Part shown: positions 43,425-55,723 of the stretch, piece after piece | Position numbering within the stretch: the stretch's first letter is position 1 | Layout of the letters: every line of letters begins with the position of its first letter | Origin: Oscillatoria princeps RMCB-10 | Lineage (GTDB): Bacteria; Cyanobacteriota; Cyanobacteriia; Cyanobacteriales; Oscillatoriaceae | Reading direction: 5' to 3' | NCBI GenBank assembly: GCA_019359235.1 | Contig: JAHHHT010000003.1 | Location: 306,814-370,813 of the forward strand | Length of the DNA stretch: 64,000 bases | Position numbers and translations under genes: made by a program | The notes under the pieces: model-generated | The model's input: only the letters and a program-made list of their open reading frames with translations | What the model was told of the DNA's origin: nothing | Database searches by the model: none

Positions 43425-43645
43425 TCACTCCTCTATCAAAGGAAACCCCTCCCCCTGTACCGGATGGTTCTGCACCAAATATCGGGCGTTGCACAGTAGA
43501 AGGATGATTGAACTTTTTGCACTTATCCAAAACCCTCTCTTACTCCCCCTCCCCGCAGGCGGGGAGGGGGTTGGGGGGTGGGGTTCATCCTGCCTTTGTG
43601 CAACGCCAAATATCGAACTATAACATTAGTGTCCAATCCCTTCAT
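43425..43645 (-). pseudogene. PIN-domain (VapC-type) toxin gene interrupted by a MITE
   Basis: From ATG 43645, overlapping the antitoxin stop as ATGA, the frame reads MKGLDTNVIVRY, the PIN N-terminus with its first Asp, and is cut by the MITE at 43485-43607. Removing the MITE and one 8-bp duplication restores MKGLDTNVIVRYLVQNHPVQ in frame; it then drifts to a stop at 43425, so most of the toxin is also lost downstream. Confidence 0.8.
43485..43607. mobile_element. MITE (GGCGTTGCACA family) with perfect 8-bp target duplication
   Basis: Terminal inverted repeats GGCGTTGCACA (43485-43495) and TGTGCAACGCC (43597-43607) are perfect. AAATATCG flanks both sides (43477-43484 and 43608-43615). 123 bp, with no coding capacity. 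Inserted in the PIN toxin gene. Confidence 0.92.
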
Positions 43646-43887
43646 AGATTACTGTACCGTCCTTTCCTAACTGCTGCATTCATTGCTTCTATCGAGATAG
43701 GTTCCATTCCTTCTCGGTGCAAGATTCCCTTTAAATCTTGAACTTTAACAGCAGCCGGTTGAATAATCAACCGCCCATCTTCCTGGATGATAAAATCAAT
43801 CATATCTCCAGGTTTGAGTTTGAGAAAGTCGCGGATTTCTTGGGGAACTGTAGTTTGTCCCGTGTCAGTAATAGTCGCTACCGGCAT
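43642..43887 (-). CDS. AbrB/MazE-type antitoxin, 81 aa
   Basis: The swapped-hairpin SpoVT/AbrB domain is visible in TITDTGQTTVPQEIRDFLKL and PGDMIDFIIQEDGRLIIQPA, followed by a toxin-binding tail. The stop overlaps the start of a PIN toxin reading frame that is destroyed by a MITE, so this antitoxin is now an orphan. It would bind its own promoter (family inference). Confidence 0.85.
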   Translation of the reverse strand: MPVATITDTGQTTVPQEIRDFLKLKPGDMIDFIIQEDGRLIIQPAAVKVQDLKGILHREGMEPISIEAMNAAVRKGRYSNL

Positions 43888-44186
43888 TTTCCCTTATCCT
43901 TAAAACTTTTTCTATAATTCGAGCATAGCACATCTCTCACCGGCTGGCTTTTGGCCCTCGTGTCTCGCCTTCAGAGAGACTTTCCCTATTAGTAGGGTGC
44001 GTTCCCTATCCGGTAACCTCACTGATGGAGCGAGTGAGAGTCGGGAACGCACCCTACCTCTGCGGCGCGAAAAAAGTCGGTGAGTGAGCGCTCGCCTTTC
44101 TCTTATAGAGGTGCAATTCTCACTTATCCCAAAGCGCTATAAACTCAACTTTAACCCCCTTCTGAATCAGGAGTTCACTCGAACTA
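43888..44186. repeat. Gene-free stretch with GTAGGGTGCGTTCCC palindrome
   Basis: GTAGGGTGCGTTCCC (about 43993) faces GGGAACGCACCCTAC (ending about 44056). Confidence 0.6.
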
Positions 44187-45020
44187 ATGGCTTATGACAA
44201 CGCTTGTAAATATCTTTCCGAAACTTACCCCTCTCAGTTCGCCGGCTGGATATTAGGACAAGTCCCCCCATCAGTTGAAGTTCTCAAAACCGAATTGAGT
44301 ATCGAACCAATTCGCGCCGACTATCTCACCTTCCTGCGCACCCGGGAGCGAATTCTGCACCTGGAATTCGAGGTTGACGTAGATGAGGAGCCCCCTCTAC
44401 CGTTGAGAATGCTGGACTACTGGATGCGACTCCACCGGCGCTATCGCGTGCCGGTCACTCAGGCGCTTATCCTGCTCAAAGAAACACCCGCCGCCAAACG
44501 ATTAAAAGATACCTTTCGCGTTGAAAACACGCGACATCGTTATCAAATCATCCGGATGTGGGAGCAAGATCCAGAACCCTTATTGCAAAACCCAGCGCTT
44601 TTACCCTTAGCCAGTTTGTGCCGCACAGATGCGCCAGAACGGCTGCTCAGTCAAGTGGCTCAAGAATTGGCTAAGATAAAGACACCGGCACAGCGGGGCC
44701 AAATTACGGCTTGCAGTACCATTCTAGCCGGTTTGCGCTTTGACAAAAACTCGATCCGGCAATTGTTTCGGGAGGACATCATGCGAGAGTCGGTAATTTA
44801 TCAGGACATCCTGGAGCAAGGAGTGCAGCAAGGTCTGCAGCAGGGACAGCAACAAGCCTTAAAGACCTCGATTTTGGACGCTCTCGACGCAAGGTTTGGC
44901 TCTGTACCGGCAGAGGTCGCCCCGAAACTAGAGGGGCTGACACCTGAACAGTTGCAGGGCTTGCTCCGTCAGGCTGTACTTTGCGGGACGCTCGATGCCT
45001 TTATCCGCCAGCTTGGTTAA
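44187..45020 (+). CDS. Rpn/DUF4351-type putative nuclease, 277 aa
   Basis: The N-terminal PD-(D/E)XK-like region MAYDNACKYLSETYP...ADYLTFLRTRERILHLEFEV is typical of cyanobacterial Rpn / PDDEXK transposase-like proteins. The C-terminal part has a Gln-rich segment (GVQQGLQQGQQQAL) and a DUF4351-like helical end (ILDALDARFGSVP). Such proteins occur in high copy number in filamentous cyanobacteria and are linked to recombination-promoting DNA cleavage. Flanked on the 3' side by a MITE. Confidence 0.75.
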   Translation: MAYDNACKYLSETYPSQFAGWILGQVPPSVEVLKTELSIEPIRADYLTFLRTRERILHLEFEVDVDEEPPLPLRMLDYWMRLHRRYRVPVTQALILLKETPAAKRLKDTFRVENTRHRYQIIRMWEQDPEPLLQNPALLPLASLCRTDAPERLLSQVAQELAKIKTPAQRGQITACSTILAGLRFDKNSIRQLFREDIMRESVIYQDILEQGVQQGLQQGQQQALKTSILDALDARFGSVPAEVAPKLEGLTPEQLQGLLRQAVLCGTLDAFIRQLG

Positions 45021-45024
45021 TCGT

Positions 45025-45110
45025 CAGGACTTACGCAAAGCCTCTATATGTAGGGTGGGTTAGCGATAGCGTAACCCACCCCACAATTAAGGTCACTGCG
45101 TAAGTCCCGA
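45025..45110. mobile_element. MITE-like element (CAGGACTTACGCA family), TCGT duplication
   Basis: CAGGACTTACGCA at the left, TGCGTAAGTCC at the right, and TCGT on both sides (45021-45024 and 45111-45114). The interior contains GTAGGGTGGGTTAGC facing GCGTAACCCACC. It begins four bases after the nuclease stop codon. Confidence 0.75.
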
Positions 45111-45535
45111 TCGTTTTTAGATTCGTAGGGTGCGTTCCCTCTTAGGGAACGCACCCTACCCCTTTTAATATGCTTATTTTAGAAAGGAGGCAGAGCCTCC
45201 AGAGGCGAGTTCCCAGACTGAGGCTGGTAACGAGGGATAGAGATGGATAGCGAAAATTAAATGCGCAGCAGCTTACCAGCGCACCCTGCTGCTTTGAGCC
45301 ACCGGCTCCATAAACAACGCCGGTGAGTGAGCGCTCACCCTTACCCTCACCGGCACACATCCCCTCCCAGCCCCATCCAGCCGCCCGCCTCCCCCCTCCC
45401 GGCTGCGATCGGCGTCACAAAACGTCTCCCCAGAGAATCACAAAGCCTGGGACACTCCCATCACCGAGCAATTCAGGCGGGAGTGCCATACTGAGTCCTA
45501 ACGCTGAGAAACTTTAAGATATATAACGGCTGATG
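45111..45535. repeat. Gene-free stretch with GTAGGGTGCGTTCCC palindrome
   Basis: Palindrome at 45125-45159, nearly identical to those at 11971 and 16905. The following GGAGGCAGAGCCTCC hairpin (about 45184) also occurs near 7290. No gene. Confidence 0.55.
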
Positions 45536-45733
45536 ATGATTCGCAAAGTTGTCCAACAGGTTTTTGCAAAGGGTTATCTTACCGTTGAAGTGGAAGCACA
45601 TCTGCAGCGGCTGTTTAACGCCGGCTGTAGCTTGGACGACATTGACGCCCTCACAGATTTGCAGTATGCTGTCATGTCCGGTCATGTCAAACGAGAAACG
45701 ACCCCAACCAAAGACCGATGTTTAGCGAGATGA
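45536..45733 (+). CDS. Small conserved hypothetical protein, 65 aa
   Basis: MIRKVVQQVFAKGYLTVEVE then QRLFNAGCSLDDIDALTDLQ resembles short cyanobacterial proteins of unknown function with the pattern GYLT-x-E-x-E and a C-terminal ALxxLQxAVMxG. Two adjacent ATGs (45533, 45536) are possible. No strong ribosome-binding site. Confidence 0.6.
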   Translation: MIRKVVQQVFAKGYLTVEVEAHLQRLFNAGCSLDDIDALTDLQYAVMSGHVKRETTPTKDRCLAR

Positions 45734-45888
45734 ACCGATGCTTCTGACTTTTGCACCGAAAAATCTAACCCCTCCCCCCTTCCCCCTCCCCGCTTTTGGG
45801 ACAGGCGAAAGGACAGGCGAGACGCCTGTCCTACGTCTGGACAGCGTAGCGCAGGCGTTCCCTCAGTACGCACACCCTGCGCACACAC
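45734..45888. repeat. GACAGGCG-type repeat
   Basis: Contains GACAGGCGAGACGCCTGTCC (about 45812) and related fragments between the small gene and the aspS 3' end. Confidence 0.5.
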
Positions 45889-47688
45889 TCAGCTAGACGG
45901 CTGAGCTTTCGGCTTGTAAGTCGAAGCCACATGCAGCTCTTTCAGCTGCTTCTCATCCACCCCTGACGGCGCATTCGTCAGCAAACAGCTCGCTTGTTGC
46001 GTCTTCGGAAACGCAATCACATCCCGAATCGACTCCTCCCCAGCTAGCAACATCACCAGCCGGTCTAAACCGTAAGCAATCCCCCCGTGCGGCGGCGTAC
46101 CGTACTCAAACGCCTCCAGCAAAAAGCCAAACTTATTATAAGCTTCCTCCTTACTCAAACCAATCGTTTCAAACACTTTCTCCTGAATTTCCCGCTGGTA
46201 AATCCGCCGGCTCCCCCCACCGATTTCATACCCATTGAGCACCAAGTCATAAGCTTGCGCTCGAGCACTCTTCAAATCGCCCACATCATCTGGGTGCGGA
46301 GCCGTAAACGGGTGGTGCAGCGCCTCCAAGCGCTTCTCCTCGGCATTCCACTCAAACATCGGGAAATCCGTCACCCACAGCAGATTGATTTTACTTTCAT
46401 CAATCAATCCCTGCTGGCGAGCGATCGTTTGACGCAGCCGGTCGAGAGTTTTATTCACGATGTCAGTCTGTCCCGCGCCAAACAGCAGCAAATCCCCAGA
46501 TTGAGCGCCGGTGCGCCGCAGCAGTTCCTGCTTTTGCTCCTCGCTCAGGTTGTCCTTAATCGCGCCAATCGTGTCAATCTCCCCGTCATCCCGGACGCGA
46601 ATATAAGCCAGACCCTTGGCACCGGCAGCGCTCGCCTCATTGAACAAATCCCCGCCGGTTTTAATCCGCACGTTGGAAATCGCCTCATTCCCTCCGGGAA
46701 CCGGCAGGATTTTCACAATCCCACCGGCAGCAATCGCCCCCGAAAACACCTTAAACCCAGAGTCCTTCATCAAATCCGAGACATCCACCAACTCCAAGCC
46801 ATAGCGCGTGTCCGGCTTGTCGCTCCCATACCGGCCCATTGCCTCAGCATACGTCAGGCGGGGGAAAGGACGCGGCAACTCAACCCCCTTGACAGTTTTG
46901 AAAATATGTGCTACCAAACCTTCATTCAGATCAAGAATATCCTCCAGAGACATAAAGCTGATCTCCATGTCCAGCTGGGTGAATTCCGGCTGCCGGTCGG
47001 CTCGCAAGTCCTCATCCCGGAAGCAGCGGGCGATCTGGTAGTAGCGGTCAAACCCCGACACCATCAGCAACTGCTTGAACAGTTGCGGCGACTGCGGCAA
47101 AGCAAACCACTCGCCCGGGTTGACGCGGCTGGGCACCAAATAATCCCGCGCCCCTTCCGGCGTCGAGCGCGTCAGCACCGGCGTTTCCACCTCAATAAAA
47201 CCTTGCGCGTCTTCCAAATAGCGGCGAATCGCCTTAACAACAGCGTGGCGCAGCTGGAGATTGCGGCTCATGCGCTCCCGCCGCAAATCCAGATAGCGGT
47301 ACTTCAGCCGCAACTCTTCGCGCACCTGTTCCGTTTCCGCCGCCGAAACCTGGAAAGGCAGCGACTTGTGGACTTTGTTGAGCAGCTCAATCCCATCAGC
47401 GTAGACTTCCACCTCGCCGGTGGCCAGTTTGGGATTGAGGGAATCAGCGGGGCGTTGCGTCACCCGACCGGTGATTTTAACCACATATTCGCTGCGCATG
47501 GCTTCTGCTGTCTCGTAAGAAGCCGGCGTGCGAACGGGATCGCTGACAATTTGGACGATGCCGGTGCGATCGCGCAGGTCTAGGAAAATCACGCCCCCAT
47601 GATCGCGGCGACGGTCAACCCACCCACAGAGGGTGACAGTTTCTCCAATCTGTTCGTTTCGGAGTTGGCCGCAATAGTGGGTTCGCAT
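45889..47688 (-). CDS. aspS: Aspartate--tRNA ligase
   Basis: 599-aa bacterial-type class II synthetase. N-terminal anticodon-binding OB fold ([20 protein letters not shown]), motif 2 [21 protein letters not shown] insertion domain, and motif 3 [13 protein letters not shown]. Full length. The start [15 protein letters not shown] is typical. Flanked by long gene-free stretches on the 5' side. Confidence 0.97.
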   Translation of the reverse strand: MRTHYCGQLRNEQIGETVTLCGWVDRRRDHGGVIFLDLRDRTGIVQIVSDPVRTPASYETAEAMRSEYVVKITGRVTQRPADSLNPKLATGEVEVYADGIELLNKVHKSLPFQVSAAETEQVREELRLKYRYLDLRRERMSRNLQLRHAVVKAIRRYLEDAQGFIEVETPVLTRSTPEGARDYLVPSRVNPGEWFALPQSPQLFKQLLMVSGFDRYYQIARCFRDEDLRADRQPEFTQLDMEISFMSLEDILDLNEGLVAHIFKTVKGVELPRPFPRLTYAEAMGRYGSDKPDTRYGLELVDVSDLMKDSGFKVFSGAIAAGGIVKILPVPGGNEAISNVRIKTGGDLFNEASAAGAKGLAYIRVRDDGEIDTIGAIKDNLSEEQKQELLRRTGAQSGDLLLFGAGQTDIVNKTLDRLRQTIARQQGLIDESKINLLWVTDFPMFEWNAEEKRLEALHHPFTAPHPDDVGDLKSARAQAYDLVLNGYEIGGGSRRIYQREIQEKVFETIGLSKEEAYNKFGFLLEAFEYGTPPHGGIAYGLDRLVMLLAGEESIRDVIAFPKTQQASCLLTNAPSGVDEKQLKELHVASTYKPKAQPSS

Positions 47689-48706
47689 AGGTGTGGATTC
47701 AGGAAATGGGCTTTAAATTTGGTACTCAGAAGTGTTGCAGGGACTGCAAGGAAGCTTATAGAGCCTTTCTAGGATAGCAGGCTGTGAGCTTTCCCATTAT
47801 GCAGCATTAGAAGAAATTCTGTCACAGAGGGGGTTAGGGGGTGAAGGAGAGAAGGTCAGGCGCTAAGGGCAATCTTATCTGTCCACCGCCGCCCGGTCGC
47901 CCGCACGGCAAATTATCTAATATCCGGTAGAAAGCATATATACAAAACCCGTCTCAAGGCGTGTTTTGTAAATCTCATTTAATCGTAAAGCCTCTCATTT
48001 ACAGCCATTTTAACCCGAAAAATGGCCACCGGCAGAGGTTGGGTCGTGTCGCGGAGCCGGTGCCCGCCGAAAAATGGCCACCGGCACCCGCAATTGGGCC
48101 ACAAACAGCGGTTTGGCCGCACCGCAGGGGGCTGCCGGCACGGCAAATTCTCTAATCTCCGGTAGAAAGCATATATACAAAACCCGTCTGAAGGCGTGTT
48201 TTGTAAATCTCATTTAATCGTAAAATATATCAGCTACCGTCACTGTCCCAGAAGGCCCTCACCCCTTGTGGATACTGGCTAATAGGGGGTATATTCCCCT
48301 ATCGCCCGGAGATCTGGCCTCGCTCTCAAGCGACCTGTTAAACGATATCTGCTTGGCGGGAGGTATAACCGCCCATTAATTCGCCACCGGCAGCCGGTAG
48401 GGCCAAGGGGAGGACACCGGCACGGTCAGCGCCGGCACCCCCCTCCTGCGGAGCCGCTACGCTAACGCCCCAGTCCGCCCGTCGGGAGAGCCGGTGTGGC
48501 CACTCTTTTGTCAGTTGCCCGGACTTTCGGATCTCGGGCAATAACAAGAAACCAGGTTTCTCAAAGAAACCTGGTTTCTGTCCCGGGGGGGTAAGAAGTA
48601 GTGATTTAGTGAACCGCAGAGGACGCAGAGGGCGCAGAGGGAGGAGAATAAAAGGGTTTTTTAGGGTTGACTGTCACCACTTGTTTACCATTAACCAGAT
48701 GCCGGC
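47689..48706. repeat. Gene-free 1-kb stretch with an 87-bp direct duplication
   Basis: 47904-47990 and 48139-48225 are near-identical. Each contains ACAAAACCCGTCT...GCGTGTTTTGT, an imperfect hairpin. AAAATGGCCACCGGCA also occurs twice (about 48018 and 48066). An AGAAACCAGG hairpin lies at 48547-48579. No gene seen. Confidence 0.65.
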
Positions 48707-49132
48707 TTATTCCTTCGGGTTGCGGTCGGAATCCGACGGGCGAGGAGCAGTCAGCACCTCCCAAGCCGCTTTAGCAGCAGCCACCAGCCGGTCGCCAAAG
48801 TCGGCCATTTCTTTTACCACAGACTGCCAGTTCTTATCGGTTTCTGTCTCCAGCATCTGGAACGACTTTTCAAACCGCTCCGAATCGATGAGTTTAATGC
48901 GCTCAATGGTTTCCCGCGCTTGCCGCACAGCCTTGACATAGGCGTCGCGGGTGAACTCGCCGGCGGACTGCATTTCTGACTGGGCCAGTTTTTTGACGGC
49001 CTCAATCAGCTCTTTGGTTTCCTGTTTGATCTGATCTTTTTCACCAGCCATCTGGGTTTCTACCAGAGCGTTTGTCTCCGGGCTAACTTCGACGATTGCG
49101 GACTCTTTGGGCACAGTGGGTTCAGAAGTCAT
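48707..49132 (-). CDS. Coiled-coil hypothetical protein, 141 aa
   Basis: The acidic N-terminus is followed by amphipathic helices (QETKELIEAVKKLAQSEMQ, VKAVRQARETIERIK) and FQMLETETDKNWQSVVKEMADF, with no membrane segment. The helical, heptad-rich pattern resembles phasin-like or histone H1-like cyanobacterial proteins, without certainty. ATG 49132 has a strong AAAGGAG site. Confidence 0.72.
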   Translation of the reverse strand: MTSEPTVPKESAIVEVSPETNALVETQMAGEKDQIKQETKELIEAVKKLAQSEMQSAGEFTRDAYVKAVRQARETIERIKLIDSERFEKSFQMLETETDKNWQSVVKEMADFGDRLVAAAKAAWEVLTAPRPSDSDRNPKE

Positions 49133-49466
49133 CTTCGTTTCTCCTTTGTTTTGTTATCTGTTGCTGGGGTGCGCCTTTACTCGCACCCCACTTTTACTGA
49201 TTTTGTGTGGCCAATGGCTCACAAATTTGTACTTAACTATCTGTAGCAATTCTACATGATTTGTGAGATCCCTCTCTCTTTTCTTTCCTTGGCGCTCTAT
49301 CCTGCGGGCGATCCGCTGGCGCGTCTATGGCGGTTGATTTAAAACAATAATCCTCACAAATCAATTAGAACCGCTATAGAGTGTCGGTCAAGTATTGGTT
49401 TCGGGGTTAAGAAACCGGGTTTCTTTGCCACAGGTTTCTAGGATTGCCCTCACCGGCACTCTAGAA
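49133..49466. other. Gene-free stretch
   Basis: About 330 bases between htpX and the coiled-coil gene. AAGAAACCGGGTTTCTT (about 49408) is a half-copy of the hairpin family. Confidence 0.45.
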
Positions 49467-50342
49467 TCACCGGAAGGAGGGGCTAGGCAGTTTTTGCTCC
49501 AGCTTCAGCAACTCCTGAATCCGATTCTCGGTGGAAGGGTGGGTGGAAAACAAGCTGGCCAGAAACTGCCGTCCCGAGAACCCATTCACAATCAGCAGCG
49601 GCTCAAAGGCGGGGTTGCCCTCGATGGGCATTTGCCTGGAACTGCTTTCTAAGCGCTGGAGGGCGCGAGCCAAAGCGCGGGGGTTGCCGGTTAGTTTAGC
49701 AGCACCGGCATCCGCTGCAAACTCCCGCGTCCGAGAAATGGCCAGCTGAATCACCGTAGCGGCAATCGGAGCTAATATGACGCTCAGCAGCAGCGCCAGG
49801 GGATTTGGCCCTTGTCGGTTATCTCGCGAGCCGCCGGTGAACCACATCCCGTAACTGGCCATCTGCGCCAAGAAGGAAATCGCACCGGCAACTGTGGCGG
49901 CGACCGCTTGCGTCAGGGTGTCGCGGTTTATAATGTGGCTGAGTTCGTGGGCGAGCACGGCTTCCAGCTCATCCTTTGGCAGGATGTTTAAAATCCCTTC
50001 TGTTACCGCAACAGCTGCGTGTTCCGGATCGCGACCGGTAGCAAAGGCATTCGCAGATGGACTCGGAACAATATAGACACCTGGCACCGGCATACCGGCA
50101 CGCTGGCTAAGTCGCTCCACGATTCTGTACAAATCGGGCGCTCGATCGGGGCTCACCGGCACAGCACCGTAAGCCGCCAGGGCAATCTTGTCGGAAAAAT
50201 ACCAAGATCCCAGGTTTGTCACAGCCGCCAGGGCAATCCCAAACATCACGCCGGTCGTCCCGCCGATTAGCCAGTAGCTAATTGAGATCAAAAGGGCGCT
50301 CAGCAGACCTAACAGGGCAACAGTTTTGAATTGGTTCATCAC
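49467..50342 (-). CDS. htpX: Membrane zinc metalloprotease HtpX (M48)
   Basis: 291 aa with transmembrane segments at the N-terminus (VALLGLLSALLISISYWLI) and mid-protein. The zinc site is HELSH (His132, His136), with the third ligand Glu in TREFAADAGAAKL. HtpX degrades damaged membrane proteins at the cytoplasmic face of the membrane. ATG 50342 (MMNQFKT) is preceded by GGAGAG. Confidence 0.95.
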   Translation of the reverse strand: MMNQFKTVALLGLLSALLISISYWLIGGTTGVMFGIALAAVTNLGSWYFSDKIALAAYGAVPVSPDRAPDLYRIVERLSQRAGMPVPGVYIVPSPSANAFATGRDPEHAAVAVTEGILNILPKDELEAVLAHELSHIINRDTLTQAVAATVAGAISFLAQMASYGMWFTGGSRDNRQGPNPLALLLSVILAPIAATVIQLAISRTREFAADAGAAKLTGNPRALARALQRLESSSRQMPIEGNPAFEPLLIVNGFSGRQFLASLFSTHPSTENRIQELLKLEQKLPSPSFR

Positions 50343-50955
50343 CGGCTCTCCTTGAACAGCTTCGGGTCAGCGAGTGCAATCCATCCACTCAACCTCGCCC
50401 GCACTTGCCGTTTTTAATCGTTGCTTCTATTGTAATGAGCGCTTTCTGGGGAGATAGGGCAGAAAACCCCAACCGGCTGGTACGGATTTTTCAGTCCCCG
50501 AACCAGGATTGTTTCAATCCCGGAGAGGGATTCAGAAAAAATAACTGGGCGCTTTATATAATAGCACATTTCCCGACACGGGCTGTATTCCACCGGCGTG
50601 AAAACCACTATAACTTCCCCTTGGCTATCATCTTATCCGCACTCCCCGCGTCCGTGATAGCCGTCAAGCCGGTGCCAGTCGGCGCTCTCTCTGGCGAGTC
50701 CATTTGCCAAATGCCAACGCACTCTGATAAGATAAAAAATTGCCTTCAACCCACCCCGTTCGGGGAGAGGGGCTGTCTCTCAGAGAAAATGTATCTTTAT
50801 TCTCTCCCCGCCCCCCGCTCCAGAGTTCCAGATCCCTCCGGCAACAGCCCGCCGCTGATCAAATTAATCAAACGGACAATAAACTGCAAATCGCCGCAAA
50901 AGCTCACCTGGATAACTTCGCAGCACCGGCATGCCGCAGCTACCGGATGCAGACT
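50343..50955. other. Gene-free stretch
   Basis: About 600 bases; no credible gene or RNA seen. A TTTATATAATAG (about 50551) could be a -10 element for an unidentified transcript. Confidence 0.4.
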
Positions 50956-53748
<2,793 letters not shown>

Positions 53749-54362
53749 GGGTCATATCGCGTTTAGATTAGATTTTATAGTTTAGAATTAGTGCTTAACC
53801 GTTTAATTAAGAATTAAAGAGAGTTTTTAAATTTTCCAAATTTTAGAGCCACTCCCATCAGTCAGCCGGACTTTACAGCGGTCAGCGTGCCTTTCTTAAT
53901 GAGAGTAAATCGCCGCGTCAGCTTCCGGCGCAAGCTGCCCCTCGCTCGGGCGGCGCTGGTTCATTGCTGGAGACAAGTAGGGGCGGGGGAACAGATATTC
54001 TAACTCCCTGGGTAAGATATTGATAAACCCGCCTCCAATATTGCGCTATCCCCCGGTGCCCGCCCGACGCCAACCCGCAGGGCGGGCATCGTGTGGGGGC
54101 GGGGAAACAGAGATCCTGACTTCCCGGGGAAGATATTGATAAACGCCCCGCTACTGCGGGACAGACCCCAGACAATCATTCTACGAATCAGGGGCGGGCT
54201 CTGGTGACGGCGGTCACTTTTATGGCAGTTTTTTATCACTGTTTCTATATGATTCCAATCACAAACCATAACAGCTCGCGTCACATCCCCTCTATGCCGG
54301 CGATCGCTGTATATTCAGAAAATCTATCACCACAATGAGAATAGCGGGTTCTGTAGGTTGTC
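53749..54362. repeat. Gene-free stretch with a duplicated 80-bp segment
   Basis: About 53971-54050 and 54091-54167 are imperfect direct repeats sharing GTAGGGGCGGGG, CCTGGGTAAGATATTGATAA and related sequence. Minus-strand open frames across them look spurious. Confidence 0.5.
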
Positions 54363-54917
54363 ATGGCAGATAAAGTCTTCCTCCCCCAAGTCGCCACTAA
54401 CTCAACTCAGATCGTGTCACAGCTTAATAGTGGCCAGCTGCTGGCGCTCGCTCCAGAGCGTCTGGGCGGTCTGATTATCTGCAAGCGCCACCATGCCGAG
54501 TTTGCCGGGGCGGGGTCAGCCGTCGGCGGTTTATTCGACCTGACTTGTGTGCGGGTGATTCCGCTCGGCGATGCGGTCTTGGTTCATCCCGAGTCCCGCG
54601 AAGCCCGGCAGCTGGCTTATGCCACCAGGCAAAAATGGATTGACCTCACCCAGAAGGCGATTCAGCATGCCGTGCCGCTGTGGCGAGCTGCGGCGATTTT
54701 GACGCTGTTTGAGCAGTATTTCGACGCTGAAACTGCCGCCAAGCTGCCTGATGACGTTGTGGCTCTGCTGGCTGCAGTTTTGCCCAAAACTGTGGAAATG
54801 GCGCGTCAGTCGGCTCAGGTTTCGGGTGAGAGCAGCCTTAAAAATCGCCGCACCAGTCCCGCAGTCACAGCGGGAAGTTCCAGTTGCGGCGTCAGCCCCA
54901 CATCATCGAGCTGTTGA
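54363..54917 (+). CDS. Conserved hypothetical protein, 184 aa
   Basis: Mixed alpha/beta: LAPERLGGLIICKRHHAEFAG, then helices RQLAYATRQKWIDLTQKAI and LFEQYFDAETAAKLPDDVV. The last about 35 residues (SSLKNRRTSPAVTAG..., Ser/Cys-rich) overlap the 3' end of the convergent hydrolase gene by 103 bp and look like read-through into antisense sequence, so the ancestral stop may have been near residue 150. No family recognised. The ATG directly follows TTGTC; ribosome-binding site weak. Confidence 0.65.
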   Translation: MADKVFLPQVATNSTQIVSQLNSGQLLALAPERLGGLIICKRHHAEFAGAGSAVGGLFDLTCVRVIPLGDAVLVHPESREARQLAYATRQKWIDLTQKAIQHAVPLWRAAAILTLFEQYFDAETAAKLPDDVVALLAAVLPKTVEMARQSAQVSGESSLKNRRTSPAVTAGSSSCGVSPTSSSC

Positions 54918-55723
54918 AAGTGCCGGATTGCCTGGGGGTTGAGGGCAGCCAAACGCCGGCCAATCTCAGGGCCGGTGAATTCTGACTGCTTTCCCCAAAT
55001 GATGGCTGTTGGCACGCTCAGCTGGGTGATATACAGCGACAAGTCAAAACACAAATCGCCGCGCACAAATGAGAGGGCCGCATATTCGGCATTGGGCTGC
55101 AAAGCTGATTCCAGGTATGCGTCTGCAATTTCTTGGTAAACTCGGTCGGCGCGAGCGAATTGCCGGCTTTCCAGGAAGCTTCGGATACCTCCCTCGGTGG
55201 CAATGCCGGCACTGTAAAGCAGCCGGTCTACGAGGGGGGTGCCGGCTAGCTGGGCAAAGAAGCTGTTCCTGTAATTTTCCCCAAAGTCGGACAGGCCGGC
55301 GGGGGATGTCAAAATCAGGGATTTGAATAAATCGGGCCGCCCGATGGCAGCGCGGATGGTGAGGGCACCCGTCAGGGAAGAGGCGATGGCCGTGACGGGC
55401 CGGTCGCAGGTTTTTTCAATGAATTCGACAATCGTGGTGATATAGTCCTCAATCTGGTATTTCCGCGCCGGATGCTCGGAGCGCCCCCAACCGATTAAAT
55501 CTGGTGCTATAATGCGATATTCTGCTGCAAACGCTGGGTAGACTTTCGACCACTCGTAGGCAGACGACCCCCCACCGAAACCGTGGAGGAAAACTAATGT
55601 GTCCAAACTGTCATTCCCGGCATCTGTCGGGGTTAGCCACGGTTCCCCAACGGCGGTGTAGTACACCATTCTGCCGAGAGCGGTGACAGTGGATTGCTGC
55701 TCAAAACCTGCAGGGAGAAACAT
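54815..55723 (-). CDS. Alpha/beta hydrolase, 302 aa
   Basis: HGFGGGSSAYEWSKVYPAFA supplies the oxyanion-hole HG motif. The nucleophile elbow is atypical (AIASSLTGALT instead of GxSxG). DLIGWGRSEHP and a late PTAIIWGKQSEF strand follow. The expected C-terminal catalytic His is not obvious (LDDVGLTPQLELP), so activity is uncertain. ATG 55723 has GAGG upstream. It converges with and overlaps the 184-aa gene. Confidence 0.85.
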   Translation of the reverse strand: MFLPAGFEQQSTVTALGRMVYYTAVGEPWLTPTDAGNDSLDTLVFLHGFGGGSSAYEWSKVYPAFAAEYRIIAPDLIGWGRSEHPARKYQIEDYITTIVEFIEKTCDRPVTAIASSLTGALTIRAAIGRPDLFKSLILTSPAGLSDFGENYRNSFFAQLAGTPLVDRLLYSAGIATEGGIRSFLESRQFARADRVYQEIADAYLESALQPNAEYAALSFVRGDLCFDLSLYITQLSVPTAIIWGKQSEFTGPEIGRRLAALNPQAIRHFQQLDDVGLTPQLELPAVTAGLVRRFLRLLSPET

